Shown here: piece after piece, positions 34,885 to 44,800 of the stretch | How the letters are laid out: every line of letters starts with the position of its first letter | How positions within the stretch are numbered: the first letter of the stretch is position 1 | Source of the DNA: Pseudomonadota bacterium | GTDB taxonomy: Bacteria; Pseudomonadota; Alphaproteobacteria; Rhizobiales; Hyphomicrobiaceae | Direction of reading: 5' to 3' | NCBI GenBank assembly: GCA_023430315.1 | Contig: JAEZAW010000344.1 | Coordinates: 27,350-91,349, forward strand | Length of the DNA stretch: 64,000 nt | Notes under the pieces: model-generated | Seen by the model: only the letters and a program-made list of their open reading frames with translations | Database searches by the model: none | Told to the model about the DNA's origin: nothing | Position numbers and translations under genes: made by a program

Positions 34885-35725
34885 TCTGTGTGGCGGGAGA
34901 TGATTTGTCATTGTCGCGGCTGCTGGCCCAAAGCACGTGCGTGATCTCGGCGCCGTAGAGTAGGATTTGGGCCGAGTAATAGATCCAGATCAGCAGCACG
35001 ACGAGCGACGCTGCCGCCCCATACGTGGACTCGAGTCCTTGTGTGCCGATGTACCAGGAAATGGCGGTCTTCCCGATATTGAAGAGCACTGCCGTGACGA
35101 GGCCGCCGGCCCAGGCCTCGCGCCAGCCGACATCCGCGTCGGGAAACCATTTGTAGAGCATCGCAAACAGCGTTCCGAGGACGGCGAGGGAGATGAAGAA
35201 GTTCAGAAGCTCCAACAGTAGGCTCTCGCCTGAACCCAGCCAGGTCGAGAAGCCCGACAATGCCGCGTTGATTACAAGCGAGACGGCCAGAAGAAATCCC
35301 AGTCCCAGGATGCCGGCGAAAGACACGAGATAAGCGCGCAGGTAGGACCGAACGCCCGAATGCTCGGGCTCCTTCGTCTCCCAGATCGTGTTGAGAGCAT
35401 CCTTCAGCTGCACCACGACGCCCAACGCCGCAATGAGCAGCAACATCAGACCTATCAGTGCCGCGATCGCTCCGCCCGTTTGTGAACCGGCACCCTTGAG
35501 CATGGCCTCCACTGCCTGGCTCCCGGCAGGACCCAACAACGTACGGAGCTGATCATTCAGAGCTGTGGCGACCGCTTCCCTGCCGAAGAACACGCCGGCG
35601 ATGCTGACGACGATCAGAAGCAGAGGGCCGAGCGAGAAGACTGAGTAGTAAGCCAGTGCCGCACCGAGCCGCGCATCACGGTGCCGCAGCCAATCATTGC
35701 CGGCGGTGACGAGCACATTCCACAT
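34868..35725 (-). CDS. YihY/virulence factor BrkB family membrane protein
   Basis: 285 residues from ATG 35725 (GAGG nine bases upstream). The pattern is typical: RHRDARLGAALAYYSVFSLG near the start, several hydrophobic segments (LLLIVVSIAGVFFG, IGLMLLLIAALGVVV, ILGLGFLLAVSLVINAAL), and the late IGKTAISWYIGTQGL, TYGAAASLVVLLIWIYYSAQ and LYGAEITH blocks. The function is debated: once called a ribonuclease, more often seen as an envelope or transport protein. It begins 12 bases after the topoisomerase gene's stop, so the two form an operon reading from the EcfG-type promoter at 36893. Confidence 0.85.
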   Translation of the reverse strand: MWNVLVTAGNDWLRHRDARLGAALAYYSVFSLGPLLLIVVSIAGVFFGREAVATALNDQLRTLLGPAGSQAVEAMLKGAGSQTGGAIAALIGLMLLLIAALGVVVQLKDALNTIWETKEPEHSGVRSYLRAYLVSFAGILGLGFLLAVSLVINAALSGFSTWLGSGESLLLELLNFFISLAVLGTLFAMLYKWFPDADVGWREAWAGGLVTAVLFNIGKTAISWYIGTQGLESTYGAAASLVVLLIWIYYSAQILLYGAEITHVLWASSRDNDKSSPATQINSRL

Positions 35726-35737
35726 CGCGGGCACCTC

Positions 35738-36850
35738 TTAAGCGGTCTCCTCCAAGCTGTCCGTCAGCTTCTCCTTGAGCGTCTTGCTCAGACGCGTCTG
35801 CAGCAGGGTCAGGACCGCCGCTTCTTCCGGCTGGAATGTCGGGAGCTGGTCGCGAAGCTCTGTCTCGATCTGTTGTTTGATCTCGAGGAGCAGCGAGCCC
35901 TCGGCGTAGCTCGCGAAGATCTCGGGGTGAATGTAACATTTGCGGCAGATGGTCGGCGTATTGCCGAGCCGCGCCGCGACCCGCTCAATGGCTTCGCGGA
36001 CATTGCGCTTCACAGCGGCCTGATTATCGAATTGCTCGAACTCCTGCAGAGCCATGGCGGCGAGTACGGTACCGTGCCAAGTGCGGAAATCCTTGGCGGT
36101 AATGTCCTTGCCACTGACCTCGCGGAGATAGGCATTGACGTCGGAAGACGTGACATCGCGCGTCTCGCCGTCCTCGTCGATATATGCAAACAACTCCTGC
36201 CCAGGCAGTTCCTGGCACGCGCGCATCACCTTGGCGATGCGCCTGTCGCGCAGTGAAAGATTCCAGACCTTCCCGCTCTTACCTTTAAACTTGAATCGCA
36301 AGGTAGAGCCGCTTACCTCGACATGACGGTTTTTGATGGTCGTCAGACCGTAACTCTTGTTGCTCCGAGCATACTCGTCGCTGCCGACGCGGATGAGAGT
36401 AGCCTCGAGCAGTTGAACGACTGCCGCCAGAACTTTCTCGCGGGGCAGTCCCTTGAGCCCAAGATGCGCTTGTACCTTTGCTCGGATGGCCGGCAGGCTC
36501 TCGGCGAAGGTAAGCATGTGGTGGTATTTCGTGCTTTCCCGAACTTCCCGAAAGCGTGGGTGATAGCGATATTGCTTTCTGCCTTTTGCGTCGCGCCCTG
36601 TCGCCTGGATATGACCGGTGGCTTTGGGACAGATCCATACATCCGTCCATGCTGGCGGAATGGCGAGCGCTTTGATCCGTTCGAGTGTGGCTGCGTCGCG
36701 TACCGTCTTGCCACCTGCCTTGTAGGCGAAGCCCTTGCCGCTTCGCTGGCGGCTGATCCCAGCCTTGTCGTCACTTACATAGGACAGGCCGGCATAAAGG
36801 GCGGCTTCCTCCGGATCGACGACGGCTTCAGTAGCGGAGAGATTGAGCAT
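35738..36850 (-). CDS. DNA topoisomerase IB (poxvirus/bacterial type)
   Basis: 370 residues from ATG 36850; a longer frame begins with TTG and would extend through the likely promoter. Visible: the N-terminal LTYVSDD-like block (GLSYVSDDKAGISRQRSG), the Arg/Lys active-site region (ALAIPPAWTDVWICP, GRDAKGRKQYRYHP), KSYGLTTIKNRHVEV and the catalytic tyrosine in KCYIHPEIF near the C-terminus. The enzyme relaxes supercoils through a 3'-phosphotyrosine bond without ATP. It heads a stress operon with the BrkB-type gene downstream. An EcfG-type promoter ends 43 bases before the start. Confidence 0.88.
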   Translation of the reverse strand: MLNLSATEAVVDPEEAALYAGLSYVSDDKAGISRQRSGKGFAYKAGGKTVRDAATLERIKALAIPPAWTDVWICPKATGHIQATGRDAKGRKQYRYHPRFREVRESTKYHHMLTFAESLPAIRAKVQAHLGLKGLPREKVLAAVVQLLEATLIRVGSDEYARSNKSYGLTTIKNRHVEVSGSTLRFKFKGKSGKVWNLSLRDRRIAKVMRACQELPGQELFAYIDEDGETRDVTSSDVNAYLREVSGKDITAKDFRTWHGTVLAAMALQEFEQFDNQAAVKRNVREAIERVAARLGNTPTICRKCYIHPEIFASYAEGSLLLEIKQQIETELRDQLPTFQPEEAAVLTLLQTRLSKTLKEKLTDSLEETA

Positions 36851-36892
36851 TGGAACAGTGCTTTTGATTGATACGAGAATGCAGCACTCCGG

Positions 36893-36918
36893 AACGCCGC
36901 TGAGCTCGCGAGTGTTCC
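36893..36918 (-). promoter_or_regulatory. EcfG-type general-stress promoter before topoisomerase IB
   Basis: Minus strand: GGAAC (36918-36914), 17 bases, CGTT (36896-36893). It fits the alphaproteobacterial EcfG consensus exactly and lies about 43 bases upstream of the ATG. Confidence 0.65.
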
Positions 36919-36949
36919 AGCCGCCGTCAGCGAACAAGATGCTGGCAGC

Positions 36950-37255
36950 TTAGTCTCCGCGCCGCTTGTGCGTTGCAGCAGCCTTTTTGGCCGATGCCGA
37001 GCGCGCCGATGCGGATCGCGATGCTGCTGCTTTGCCGCCGAGCCGGCCGCCCCTGCGAGCCGCAGGCTGGCCGGTCCGCTTGCCCCGGCCAGATCCCCCG
37101 GATTTCTTGCCGCCACCATCGTCCTTGTTGACGGTAGCCCAGGCGCGGCGCTCCGCTTCCTTGCCGCCAACGCCGCGCTTCTTGTAGCCCTCGGCAATGT
37201 GATCGGCCTTGCGTTCCTGCTTGCCCGTATACTTCGATTTCTCCCCACGAGGTAT
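36950..37255 (-). CDS. Lys/Arg-rich 'plasmid stabilization'-type protein, start codon ATA
   Basis: About 101 residues beginning PRGEKSKYTGKQERKADHIA, then KRGVGGKEAERRAWATVNKD and a long basic, Ser/Gly/Lys tail. Small proteins of this kind are widely annotated as plasmid stabilization or stress proteins in Rhizobiales; their activity is unproven. The expected start codon in front of PRGEKSK reads ATA (37255-37253), five bases after a perfect GGAGGAG. This points to a point mutation or base-call error at the ATG; a TTG at 37288 is the only other option. It lies 37 bases after the alcohol dehydrogenase on the same strand. Confidence 0.55.
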   Translation of the reverse strand: MPRGEKSKYTGKQERKADHIAEGYKKRGVGGKEAERRAWATVNKDDGGGKKSGGSGRGKRTGQPAARRGGRLGGKAAASRSASARSASAKKAAATHKRRGD

Positions 37256-37292
37256 GGGCGCTCCTCCATGATATCGGCACCGCTCCAAAGAG

Positions 37293-38462
37293 CTACGGTC
37301 GCAACACCACTTTCACGCACCCATCGGTGCGGGCGTTGAATGTCTTGTAGAGATTGGGGCCTTCATCGAGCGTTCCGCTGTGAGTGACGACGAAGGACGG
37401 ATCGATCTCGCCCTTCTCGATGCGTTCGAGCAACCCCGGGAGGTAATGTTGGACCGGCGTCTGCGCCATGCGGAACGTCAGGCCGCGATTGATGGCCGAA
37501 CCCATGGGGATCTTATCCAGATAACCGCCGTACACACCGACGATCGATACGGTGCCGAAGTTACGGCAGCAGTGGATGGCTTGGCGCAGGACGTGCGGAC
37601 GGTCCGTGCCGAGGTAGGTCGCGACCTTGACCCGATCGATCATGGAATCGAAGCTCGCTGTGGCATCGGCCTCGGTGCCGACGGCATCGATGCACGCATC
37701 TGCACCGCGGCCCTTGGTCAGCTCCATGATGTTCTCGTAGATATCATGGTCGCGGAAGCTCAAGGTCGTCGCACCGGCCTGCTCCGCCAGCGCCAACCGC
37801 TCCGGCACGGCATCGATTGCGATCACACGCCCCGCGCCGAGAAGGAAGGCACTGCGGATCGCGAACTGTCCGACCGGGCCGCAGCCCCAAACCGCGATCG
37901 TGTCGCCGCCCTGAATGTTGCAGAAGTCCGCCGCCATATAGCCGGTCGGAAAGATGTCCGAGAGGAACAGGACCTGATCGTCGCTCAGGCTGTCGGGCAC
38001 CTTGATCGGCCCGACGTCGGCGTATGGCACGCGCAGATACTCGGCCTGACCGCCCGAATAGCCCCCGAGCAGGTGCGAATAGCCGAAAAGGCCGGCAGGC
38101 GAGTTGCCCCAAAGCTCGGCCGCCTTTTCATGGTCGGGGTTAGTGCGTTCACAAGCGGAATGGTAGCCGCGCTGGCAGAAGAAGCAGTCGCCGCAGGCAA
38201 TGGTGAACGGCACGACCACGCGGTCGCCGACTTTCAGCTTGGTGTTCTCGCGCCCAACCTCGACCACCTCGCCCATGGTCTCATGGCCGACGATGTCGCC
38301 CGTCTCCATGTTCGGAATGATCCCGTTGTAGATGTGGAGATCCGAGCCGCAGATGGCGCACGCTGTCACCTTGATGATCGCGTCGCGCGAATGCTCGATC
38401 TTGGGATCCGGCACCGTCTCGCAGCGCATGTCGTTCTTGCCGTGCCAGCACAGGGCTTTCAT
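37293..38462 (-). CDS. Zinc-dependent alcohol dehydrogenase (FDH-like)
   Basis: 389 residues from the ATG at 38462 with GAGGAGG upstream. Visible: catalytic zinc Cys/His ([20 protein letters not shown]), four structural zinc cysteines in [19 protein letters not shown], and the NAD loop [16 protein letters not shown]. Closest in style to glutathione-independent formaldehyde dehydrogenase-like medium-chain dehydrogenases with the long [18 protein letters not shown] insert. In stress regions such genes are often co-induced with SDRs; the substrate cannot be fixed. It follows an SDR gene ten bases downstream, so the two are co-transcribed. Confidence 0.85.
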   Translation of the reverse strand: MKALCWHGKNDMRCETVPDPKIEHSRDAIIKVTACAICGSDLHIYNGIIPNMETGDIVGHETMGEVVEVGRENTKLKVGDRVVVPFTIACGDCFFCQRGYHSACERTNPDHEKAAELWGNSPAGLFGYSHLLGGYSGGQAEYLRVPYADVGPIKVPDSLSDDQVLFLSDIFPTGYMAADFCNIQGGDTIAVWGCGPVGQFAIRSAFLLGAGRVIAIDAVPERLALAEQAGATTLSFRDHDIYENIMELTKGRGADACIDAVGTEADATASFDSMIDRVKVATYLGTDRPHVLRQAIHCCRNFGTVSIVGVYGGYLDKIPMGSAINRGLTFRMAQTPVQHYLPGLLERIEKGEIDPSFVVTHSGTLDEGPNLYKTFNARTDGCVKVVLRP

Positions 38463-38472
38463 CGACGCCTCC

Positions 38473-39261
38473 TCAATGCTTGGCGGAGCCAGGAGCAGCC
38501 TTCTTCCGATGCTGCTCCGCCAGAACTGCTGCAGGCGTGATGTTGGCGATCGCCGACTGGAGTTTATTGTGCCAACCACTGACGACATCGCCTTCGCCGT
38601 TCATCATGGCTGCGAAGCCAGTGGCAGCTACGTCGGCGGGGTCGTCCTTTTTGCCCTGGCCGACTTTCGTGTCGAGCATGTCGGCGCGCTCGAAGAAATC
38701 GGTCTCGGTCGCGCCGGGCATCAGGCATGTGACCGTGACACCGCTGTCGGCAATCTCGGCTCGGGGGGCGAATGAAAACGAGTCGAGGAACGCCTTGCTG
38801 GCGTTATAGACGGCCTGATAGGTGCCGGGAATGAACCCTGCGATCGAGCCGACGATGAGGATCTTGCCTTCGCCACGCGCCCGCATCCGTCGGCCAAGCC
38901 GGTGAATGAGATAGATCGTGCCCGTGATATTGGTGTTCACGACATGGACGATGTCGTCGAAGTCCTGATCCAGAAAGCCCTTTCCGAGCCCCCGTCCGGC
39001 GTTGGCGAGCAGGGCGTTCACTGGTCTGTCGCCGATCGCGCCGCAAAGCTTATCGACGCCTTCGATCGTCGAGAGGTCGGCCTCCACTGTTTCGACACGA
39101 GCGCCAAGCTTTTCGAAGTCTGGGGCGACCGATCTGATCTCTGGTTCGTCTGCTGCGACCACCAGATCGAACCCGTTCTCGGCGCAGCATTTGGCCAGCT
39201 CATATCCAATGCCGGTGGAAGCACCGGTCACCACAGCAAGTTGTCGAAGTTTCCGAGCCAT
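38473..39261 (-). CDS. SDR-family oxidoreductase
   Basis: 262 residues with GGAGG six bases upstream of the ATG. A classical SDR: cofactor motif [13 protein letters not shown] (13-25), LLANAG, and catalytic Tyr/Lys in YNASKAF with Ser in VGSIAG. The C-terminal part carries an [20 protein letters not shown] loop seen in many stress-associated SDRs. Substrate unknown; NAD(P) use is inferred from the fold. It is the first gene of the minus-strand pair with the alcohol dehydrogenase and reads from the bidirectional EcfG-type site at 39291. Confidence 0.85.
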   Translation of the reverse strand: MARKLRQLAVVTGASTGIGYELAKCCAENGFDLVVAADEPEIRSVAPDFEKLGARVETVEADLSTIEGVDKLCGAIGDRPVNALLANAGRGLGKGFLDQDFDDIVHVVNTNITGTIYLIHRLGRRMRARGEGKILIVGSIAGFIPGTYQAVYNASKAFLDSFSFAPRAEIADSGVTVTCLMPGATETDFFERADMLDTKVGQGKKDDPADVAATGFAAMMNGEGDVVSGWHNKLQSAIANITPAAVLAEQHRKKAAPGSAKH

Positions 39262-39290
39262 TGAGGCCTCCTGCTACGAGAGTTTGTGCA

Positions 39291-39317
39291 GGAACTGCTT
39301 GAGTAGCCATACGTTCC
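39291..39317. promoter_or_regulatory. Divergent overlapping EcfG-type promoters
   Basis: One 27-base element starts GGAAC and ends GTTCC. Plus strand: GGAAC (39291-39295), 16 bases, CGTT (39312-39315), towards the membrane protein at 39437. Minus strand: GGAAC (39317-39313), 16 bases, AGTT (39296-39293), towards the SDR. The two promoters share the same bases. Confidence 0.65.
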
Positions 39318-39436
39318 TGAGAAATCGCGGGAGGATGGAAAGAGCGTCGACCATCTTCGCTTGCCGCGAAGAGCGCGCCGGTCGAAAGCGGCCGAGGTCG
39401 CCGCTCGCCCCATCGGCTCTAGCCCGGAGTTGCGCG

Positions 39437-39895
39437 ATGTTCCGCAGATTTATGAACTACCTTTCCACGTCCGTCGGGGACATCGCGAGTAAGTATGCGT
39501 TGCGGGCATCAGTCGCGGTGCCGTTCCTCTTCGCCGGTGGTTTTCTGATTGCGGGTGCCGCCGTTTGGCTCATTGAGATCTTCGGCTACCGGATCGCGTA
39601 TTTCCTCATGGCCGCAGCGTTTGCTCTGATCGGGCTCGTAGCGATGGGCGTCGTTCGCTGGCACGAGGCGAACGAGGAAGCGGAGGCGGAGAAGGAGCGC
39701 GAGACAAGCTCTCTGCTGGGAGTTGCGGCCGAGGCTGCTGTTCGAGTACCGGCGGCGATCGCCAGCACGTCGACCCAGCCCTCGGTGTTCAAGCAAGCGA
39801 CAGCTCTAGCTAAGGCAAACTGGCCTCTGCTCATCGTCTTGATTGGATTGCTGTCGCTGGCAGCGAACGCGCGCAACAGTCGGGCGAACTATTGA
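39437..39895 (+). CDS. Phage holin-like/stress membrane protein
   Basis: 152 residues from ATG 39437 with GGAG upstream. Three hydrophobic segments: about 29-50 (AVPFLFAGGFLIAGAAVWL), 55-75 (AYFLMAAAFALIGLVAMGV) and near the C-terminus (WPLLIVLIGLLSLAA). The middle part is charged and helical (NEEAEAEKERE). Such three-span proteins are frequent in Rhizobiales stress regions. I do not recognise a named family; the resemblance to holin-type small membrane proteins is only in layout. It reads from the plus-strand half of the promoter at 39291. Confidence 0.65.
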   Translation: MFRRFMNYLSTSVGDIASKYALRASVAVPFLFAGGFLIAGAAVWLIEIFGYRIAYFLMAAAFALIGLVAMGVVRWHEANEEAEAEKERETSSLLGVAAEAAVRVPAAIASTSTQPSVFKQATALAKANWPLLIVLIGLLSLAANARNSRANY

Positions 39896-40160
39896 TGTCT
39901 GCCTCTACCGGCGGTCCTTCAACGCGCATTACCGTGGAAGCATTGTTGTTCGCGCGCTACTCCCAAGGAGGCGATCGCCGTATTGGACCGCTGGAGGAGG
40001 CACGGGGCCAACCCCGCGCGACGGCTGAGCATTGGGGGAGTTTCGCCGCGCGGGGGCGCGCCCGTCGTGTGGGGGCGCCACACGCGGACGCGCCTTTCAA
40101 CTCGTAGAAATGAGAGGGAGGGCGCGCTCGCCAGCGTATGGCACCCGCACCAAGCTGAGG

Positions 40161-40571
40161 TTAGGTGTCTTGGCGCGACATCCGATCCAGAGTCTGCTTC
40201 ATCACAGCCATACCCTGTTCCATCATGGCATCTATGGTCGCTGCGGCCTCATCCGGCAGGAAGTCGGCAATCCACAATACGGCCGTTGCTCCCGAAGCAT
40301 CCGAACTTACCTGAGCAGATCCGTTATGATGCGACAGCGTTCCTCCTACTGCGGACCAGACGATGCGGCGCTGATCATCGTCTACTGTGACTATGATCTC
40401 TCGAACAACCATGCCATTCCCGAACGTAACGATGCGAGCGCCATGCTCGAGTACGGTGTCCACAACAAAGCCTGGCACTAGCCGAGTATGAAGCGCCCCA
40501 ACGTCGCGCAGTGCCGACCACACCGCAGCCGCGGGGGCTGCTGTAGAGATCGATTTCTTGATTGTCGCCAT
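40161..40571 (-). CDS. SRPBCC-family (START-like) ligand-binding protein
   Basis: 136 residues from ATG 40571 with GGAGGG five bases upstream. The first strand and helix read IKKSISTAAPAAAVWSAL, followed by LRDVGALHTRL and a long strand-rich middle (FVVDTVLEHGARIVTFGNG), then a closing helix (AAATIDAMMEQGMAVMKQTL). This is the Bet v 1/START helix-grip fold, which binds hydrophobic ligands or acts as a cyclase. A polyketide cyclase/dehydrase label is common for such proteins, without evidence of activity. It stands alone; about 265 bases before the previous gene hold nothing I recognise. Confidence 0.75.
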   Translation of the reverse strand: MATIKKSISTAAPAAAVWSALRDVGALHTRLVPGFVVDTVLEHGARIVTFGNGMVVREIIVTVDDDQRRIVWSAVGGTLSHHNGSAQVSSDASGATAVLWIADFLPDEAAATIDAMMEQGMAVMKQTLDRMSRQDT

Positions 40572-40951
40572 CTGACCCTCCAACACACACTGAACAACAG
40601 TGTGCAACGCGCGGGATATGAGTTCCGTGCCCGAATATATGCGAGATATCGCTATCAATGTACTTGATGTGTTGATCGGGCTCGCCGTCTGGAATGGATC
40701 TCTGTTCGGGTGGAGGCCGCGTCGGCACCGAATGATGGACGCTCGGATGCGTTCATCATTCGACTGCGTCGGGATCGAACGCTGGAGCAGCTATCCCTGA
40801 CTTGATTGCCCGAACGCTGTAATGGCTCATCTTGGTGAATCCTTTTCCATGTCGCAAACGGCATGGAACCGCGAGCGCGCAACCTCCGTATTACCGCTAC
40901 CAGCATTGATTGCCTGAGCCCTGTGGGCGCCCGGAAGGGAGGTATCGTGTG
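40572..40951. other. Intergenic region with an EcfG-like site
   Basis: 380 bases without a supported gene. It carries GGAAC (40865-40869), 17 bases, CGTA (40887-40890) on the plus strand, one base off the EcfG -10 consensus, about 60 bases before the gene at 40952. Confidence 0.4.
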
Positions 40952-41344
40952 ATGTCCGGTAGCATTCGGAGTACCAATTATCTGCAAAGTGTCGCCAAAG
41001 GTTATCTTGTCAGCGCCGAGTTCCATGAGCGGAAGGCTATGAGCGCCGTCGCGCTGGGCGATGACATGTCGGCCGCCGAAGACCGGCACCTTGCCTGCGA
41101 GTACCGAAAGAAAGCCTTCGAACTGGAATGCGCGGGACGGCCCGCTCTTGCGAAACCAGCGGCGGTGTCGGGCTTGAGGAGGCCGCGTGGGCAGCAACTC
41201 ACGGGCCTGCAGATGGTCGGCGGCGTCGCTTCGTTCGCCGCGATGATCTTGGTCTTCTATTTCCTGCTGGCGATGTCGATGGAGCGCGGTAACACGCCCG
41301 ATGCCGTTGTCGTCCAACGCACTGCCATTCTCGGCGGCTTCTGA
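40952..41344 (+). CDS. Hypothetical protein with one membrane segment
   Basis: 130 residues from ATG 40952 with GGGAGG upstream. The first 85 residues are helical and charged (KGYLVSAEFHERKAMSAVAL, AAEDRHLACEYRKKAFELE), with paired cysteines. A single hydrophobic segment follows (about 92-112: VGGVASFAAMILVFYFLLAM), leaving a short outer tail. No family is recognised. The arrangement suggests a cytoplasmic helical domain anchored by a C-terminal span. An EcfG-like site lies upstream. Confidence 0.55.
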   Translation: MSGSIRSTNYLQSVAKGYLVSAEFHERKAMSAVALGDDMSAAEDRHLACEYRKKAFELECAGRPALAKPAAVSGLRRPRGQQLTGLQMVGGVASFAAMILVFYFLLAMSMERGNTPDAVVVQRTAILGGF

Positions 41345-41350
41345 GTTTTC

Positions 41351-41602
41351 CTAACAGCCTAGACGGTTGTCGAGCTTCGGTCCTTCAGGTGGCGTCAGCA
41401 CGTAGTCTTCAATGAGCTTCCGGCACACGTCGAAGGGGAAGTTGTTGGCCTTGGCGTACTTCTCGACGCTGTCCATGCCGTCCATCTCGTAGATGACCAC
41501 AAGCTTGGTCAGGAGCTTGCTCGTGTAGTCGGGCATTGGTTCGTCCCCCTGCATCGCGCGGTGCACTGCATGGAGAACAAGCTCAGAATCGCGGAGTTCC
41601 AT
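41351..41602 (-). CDS. Hypothetical helical protein
   Basis: At least 83 residues (MELRDSELVLHAVHRAMQGD onward). The helix pattern and a MDSVEKYAKANNFPFDVCRKLIEDYV block give a compact helical protein. The start is not certain: ATG 41602 has a weak site (AGGTG), and longer frames to 41701 and 41917 exist with long Arg/Ser-rich leaders of poor coding quality. Convergent with the gene ending at 41344. No family is recognised. Confidence 0.45.
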   Translation of the reverse strand: MELRDSELVLHAVHRAMQGDEPMPDYTSKLLTKLVVIYEMDGMDSVEKYAKANNFPFDVCRKLIEDYVLTPPEGPKLDNRLGC

Positions 41603-41879
41603 CACCTGGTGGCGAATGGTTGCGTGCGAGTCTTTTCTGCAACAACCCGAGGGCACCTGGATTGATCGATCGCCCTTGGCCTGCTGTTTGTGCGGCATCA
41701 TCGCTGCAGGCCTTGCTCGGCTGTCATTTCGCTCCGAACTACAGACTCCTCCCGAGCTGAACTCGGTGTTTCCCCCGATTTCAGCGCGAAGCTCCAGCTG
41801 TACCGTCCGAGCGTGAAGGGTGCCTGCTCCGCAGACCATCCCGATTGAGAAATATTCGAACTTACGGGAAAGGTAGCGA

Positions 41880-44800
41880 ATGCAGCAAAAGCCCGCGCTT
41901 TGGGGGCACGACGTCATCTCCTTGCGATATCTTTCGTGGTTCCCACCGTTCGCGCCGATAGCTCTCTGTATAGCAGTTGGAATTGGTTACTTCCTTACCG
42001 CTCGACTAAGCCTTTTCCTACTCACGCCATTCGATGGGGTCGCTGTGTTTTGGCCGGCCGCCGGTATTGCGTCCGGTGTCCTCATTGCTTGTGCGCCTCA
42101 GGCTCGCTTGCCGGTTGCGGCCAGCGTTATGGTGGCAACAGTCGCAGCTAACTTGGCAGGCGATCGCAATCTTGTAAGTTCCATTGTATTCGCATTCACC
42201 AACGCGGGAGAAGCGCTGCTCACTGCGTGGCTCATTCGGCGTCGCTTCGGATCACAATTCGATTTCGAGAGCGTTCGTCATGTACTCTCATTTTTTGCCG
42301 CTACCGGCGTTGCCGCATCCGTCTCGGGGATCGTGGGCACGGCTGGAATGGTGCTGTGCCACAATCTGGATGCGCCCATACTGACCATTTGGTTCGACTG
42401 GTTTGCCTCCGCCACCTTGGGCGCCATCGCCGTGGCGCCACTCATAGTGGGAATTGCGCGCAATCTTCATGACGTGCCGGCAATAGGCGAGGTTGCCGAA
42501 GGGGCGGCAGCACTCGTAGTGCTCGCAGCAGTCAGCGTCATCACGCTGAGTGTATCGTCCGGTCATTGGTTTGCCATCGCGCCACTGGGTTTGATCCTGC
42601 CAGTGCTGCTCTGGCTGGCCGCTCGTTGCCGACCGCTTTTTACGGCAATGGGCGTGTTTACTGTCGCGCTGGTTGTCGTTTGGACCACCACGTTCGGCAT
42701 TGGTCGCCTGGGAGACGCGAGCTTACCCGACCTCGATCGTATCAATGCCGCTCGCACAGCATTGCTCGTTATGTCGCTGTTTGGTTTCATCCTTGCCGCG
42801 CTGTTTGCCGAGAGACGATACAACGAAGCAGCGCTCGCGGACCGCAATGAGCAACTGCGATTGGCTCTTGATGGCGCTGAGCTTGGGGTCTGGAAACTCG
42901 ATCTTGTCTCCGGCGGCTTTGAGAATGATGCGCGGGATCGGCAGATCCACGGACACGATATAGATACGCCGCCTTCAACACTCGCGGAGGCTCGGTCCTT
43001 TATCCATCCAGGCGATCTGGCGCATATCGATGAAGGCCTTCGTGCCTCGGGACGTGCCCACAGCAACTACAAAGTCGAATACCGATTGGCGCCATCCGAA
43101 AATACAAGGCCGGAACGATGGGTCGTACTCGAGGCTACGGTTCGTCGTGATGCCAAGGGTCGTCCCGTGCAATTGCTTGGCGTGACGCGCGATATCACAG
43201 AGCGCAAACAACTCGAAAGTGCTCTACGGAGAGAGGGGCGCAGATGCCGAGAGTTGCTGGAGGCATTGCCCGCCGCGGTATACGTGACGGACGCGGCTGG
43301 TTACGTCACCTACTGCAATCAATCGGCCATCGAACTTTGGGGGACGTCGCCCAAATTCGGCGAGGACAAGTGGTGCGATCTTGCCTCCTTTCATGATCCC
43401 ACTGGGAGACTGATGGATACTGCCGATTGCCCGACTGAAATCGCGCTGAAGCAGGGCCGATCGGTGCAAGGCGTGGAGGCAGTCCTCAAGCGGCGGGATG
43501 GCACGCGCGTTCCCGTATTGCCATGCCCTACACCCTTGTACGATGCAGACGGTTCTGTCGTCGGCGTGGTGAACATGACGCTCGACCTCAGTGAACGCAA
43601 GAAGGCCGAACTGGTGCTGGCTGAGCGCAATATGCAGCTCGATCTCGCAGGCAAAGTGGCTCTTGTTGGCACTTTTGGTTTCGACGTCATACCTGGGCGC
43701 ATGACAATATCGCCCGGCTACGCGGCTATCCACGGATTGCCTGAAGGTACTCAAGAGTGCAGCAGAGCTGATTGGCGTGCGAGAGTGCACCCGGACGATC
43801 TCGCTCGACTTGAAGCGCGCTTTGAGCAAACCATTGCCGAACGACGGCAGGACCACCATTGCGACTACAGAATTGTCCGGCCAGATGGAGAAGTCCGCTG
43901 GATCGAGTCACGCAGTTTCGTCATGTACGACGGAGATGGGCCACGGCTTGTTGGCGCCAACATCGATGTCACTGACCGCAAGCGCGTGGAACGGGCTCTC
44001 AGCGAGCGCAATATGCAGCTCTCTCTGGCAGGAAAAGCTGCAGGTGTCGGCAGCTACGCCTATGACGTCGGATCTGAATTGATGCAGGTTACAGAGGGGT
44101 ATGCCGCCCTTCACGGCCTGCCGGAAGGCACCACTGAGACAACGCGCAGGGCGCTGCAAGAGCGAATTCATCCCGGAGATCGGGCTTGGATCGACCAGGT
44201 CAGACCTGAGGTCTTCGGTGAACATCGACAGGAGTACGGTATCGAGTATCGCATCATGCGCCCTGGGGGAGAGATGCGTTGGATCGAGTCACGTAGCTTC
44301 ATATCGTACGATGATGAAGGCCGACCGCGGCGGGTGATCGGAGTCAATATCGATGTCACCGAGCGCCGGCGTGCGGAAGTCCATCAGAGAGTTTTGACCG
44401 CCGAGCTCGATCATCGTGTGAAGAATGTGCTCGCCACTGTCGCAGCGGTCGCTGCAAGCACACTCGAGACCAGCAGTTCGATGCACAGTTTCGTGGCTGC
44501 GCTCGATGCGCGCATCCGTGCTATTGCTTCGACACACGAGCTGCTGAGTACTCAGCGATGGCAAGGCCTACCATTGGACGAACTTCTTAGCCGGCAGCTT
44601 GCACCGTATTCCACGCAGAACAATACCCGCATCAACGGGCCCGACGTCCTCTTGATGGCGGAAGCTGGCCAAGCCGTGGCTATGGTGCTCCATGAACTCG
44701 TTACCAACGCTGCCAAGTATGGCGCGCTATCCACGCAAAAGGGTCGGGTCTCGGTGCGATGGCGCTGGCACTCCAACGGCGCCGAGCGGGATGCACTCGT

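Noticed and set aside
37380..38540. A 386-codon plus-strand frame opposite the alcohol dehydrogenase
   Set aside because: Antisense to a gene with complete zinc and NAD motifs; no domain of its own.
40000..40110. GC-rich run looking like a terminator
   Set aside because: No stable perfect stem or T-tract could be defined by eye.
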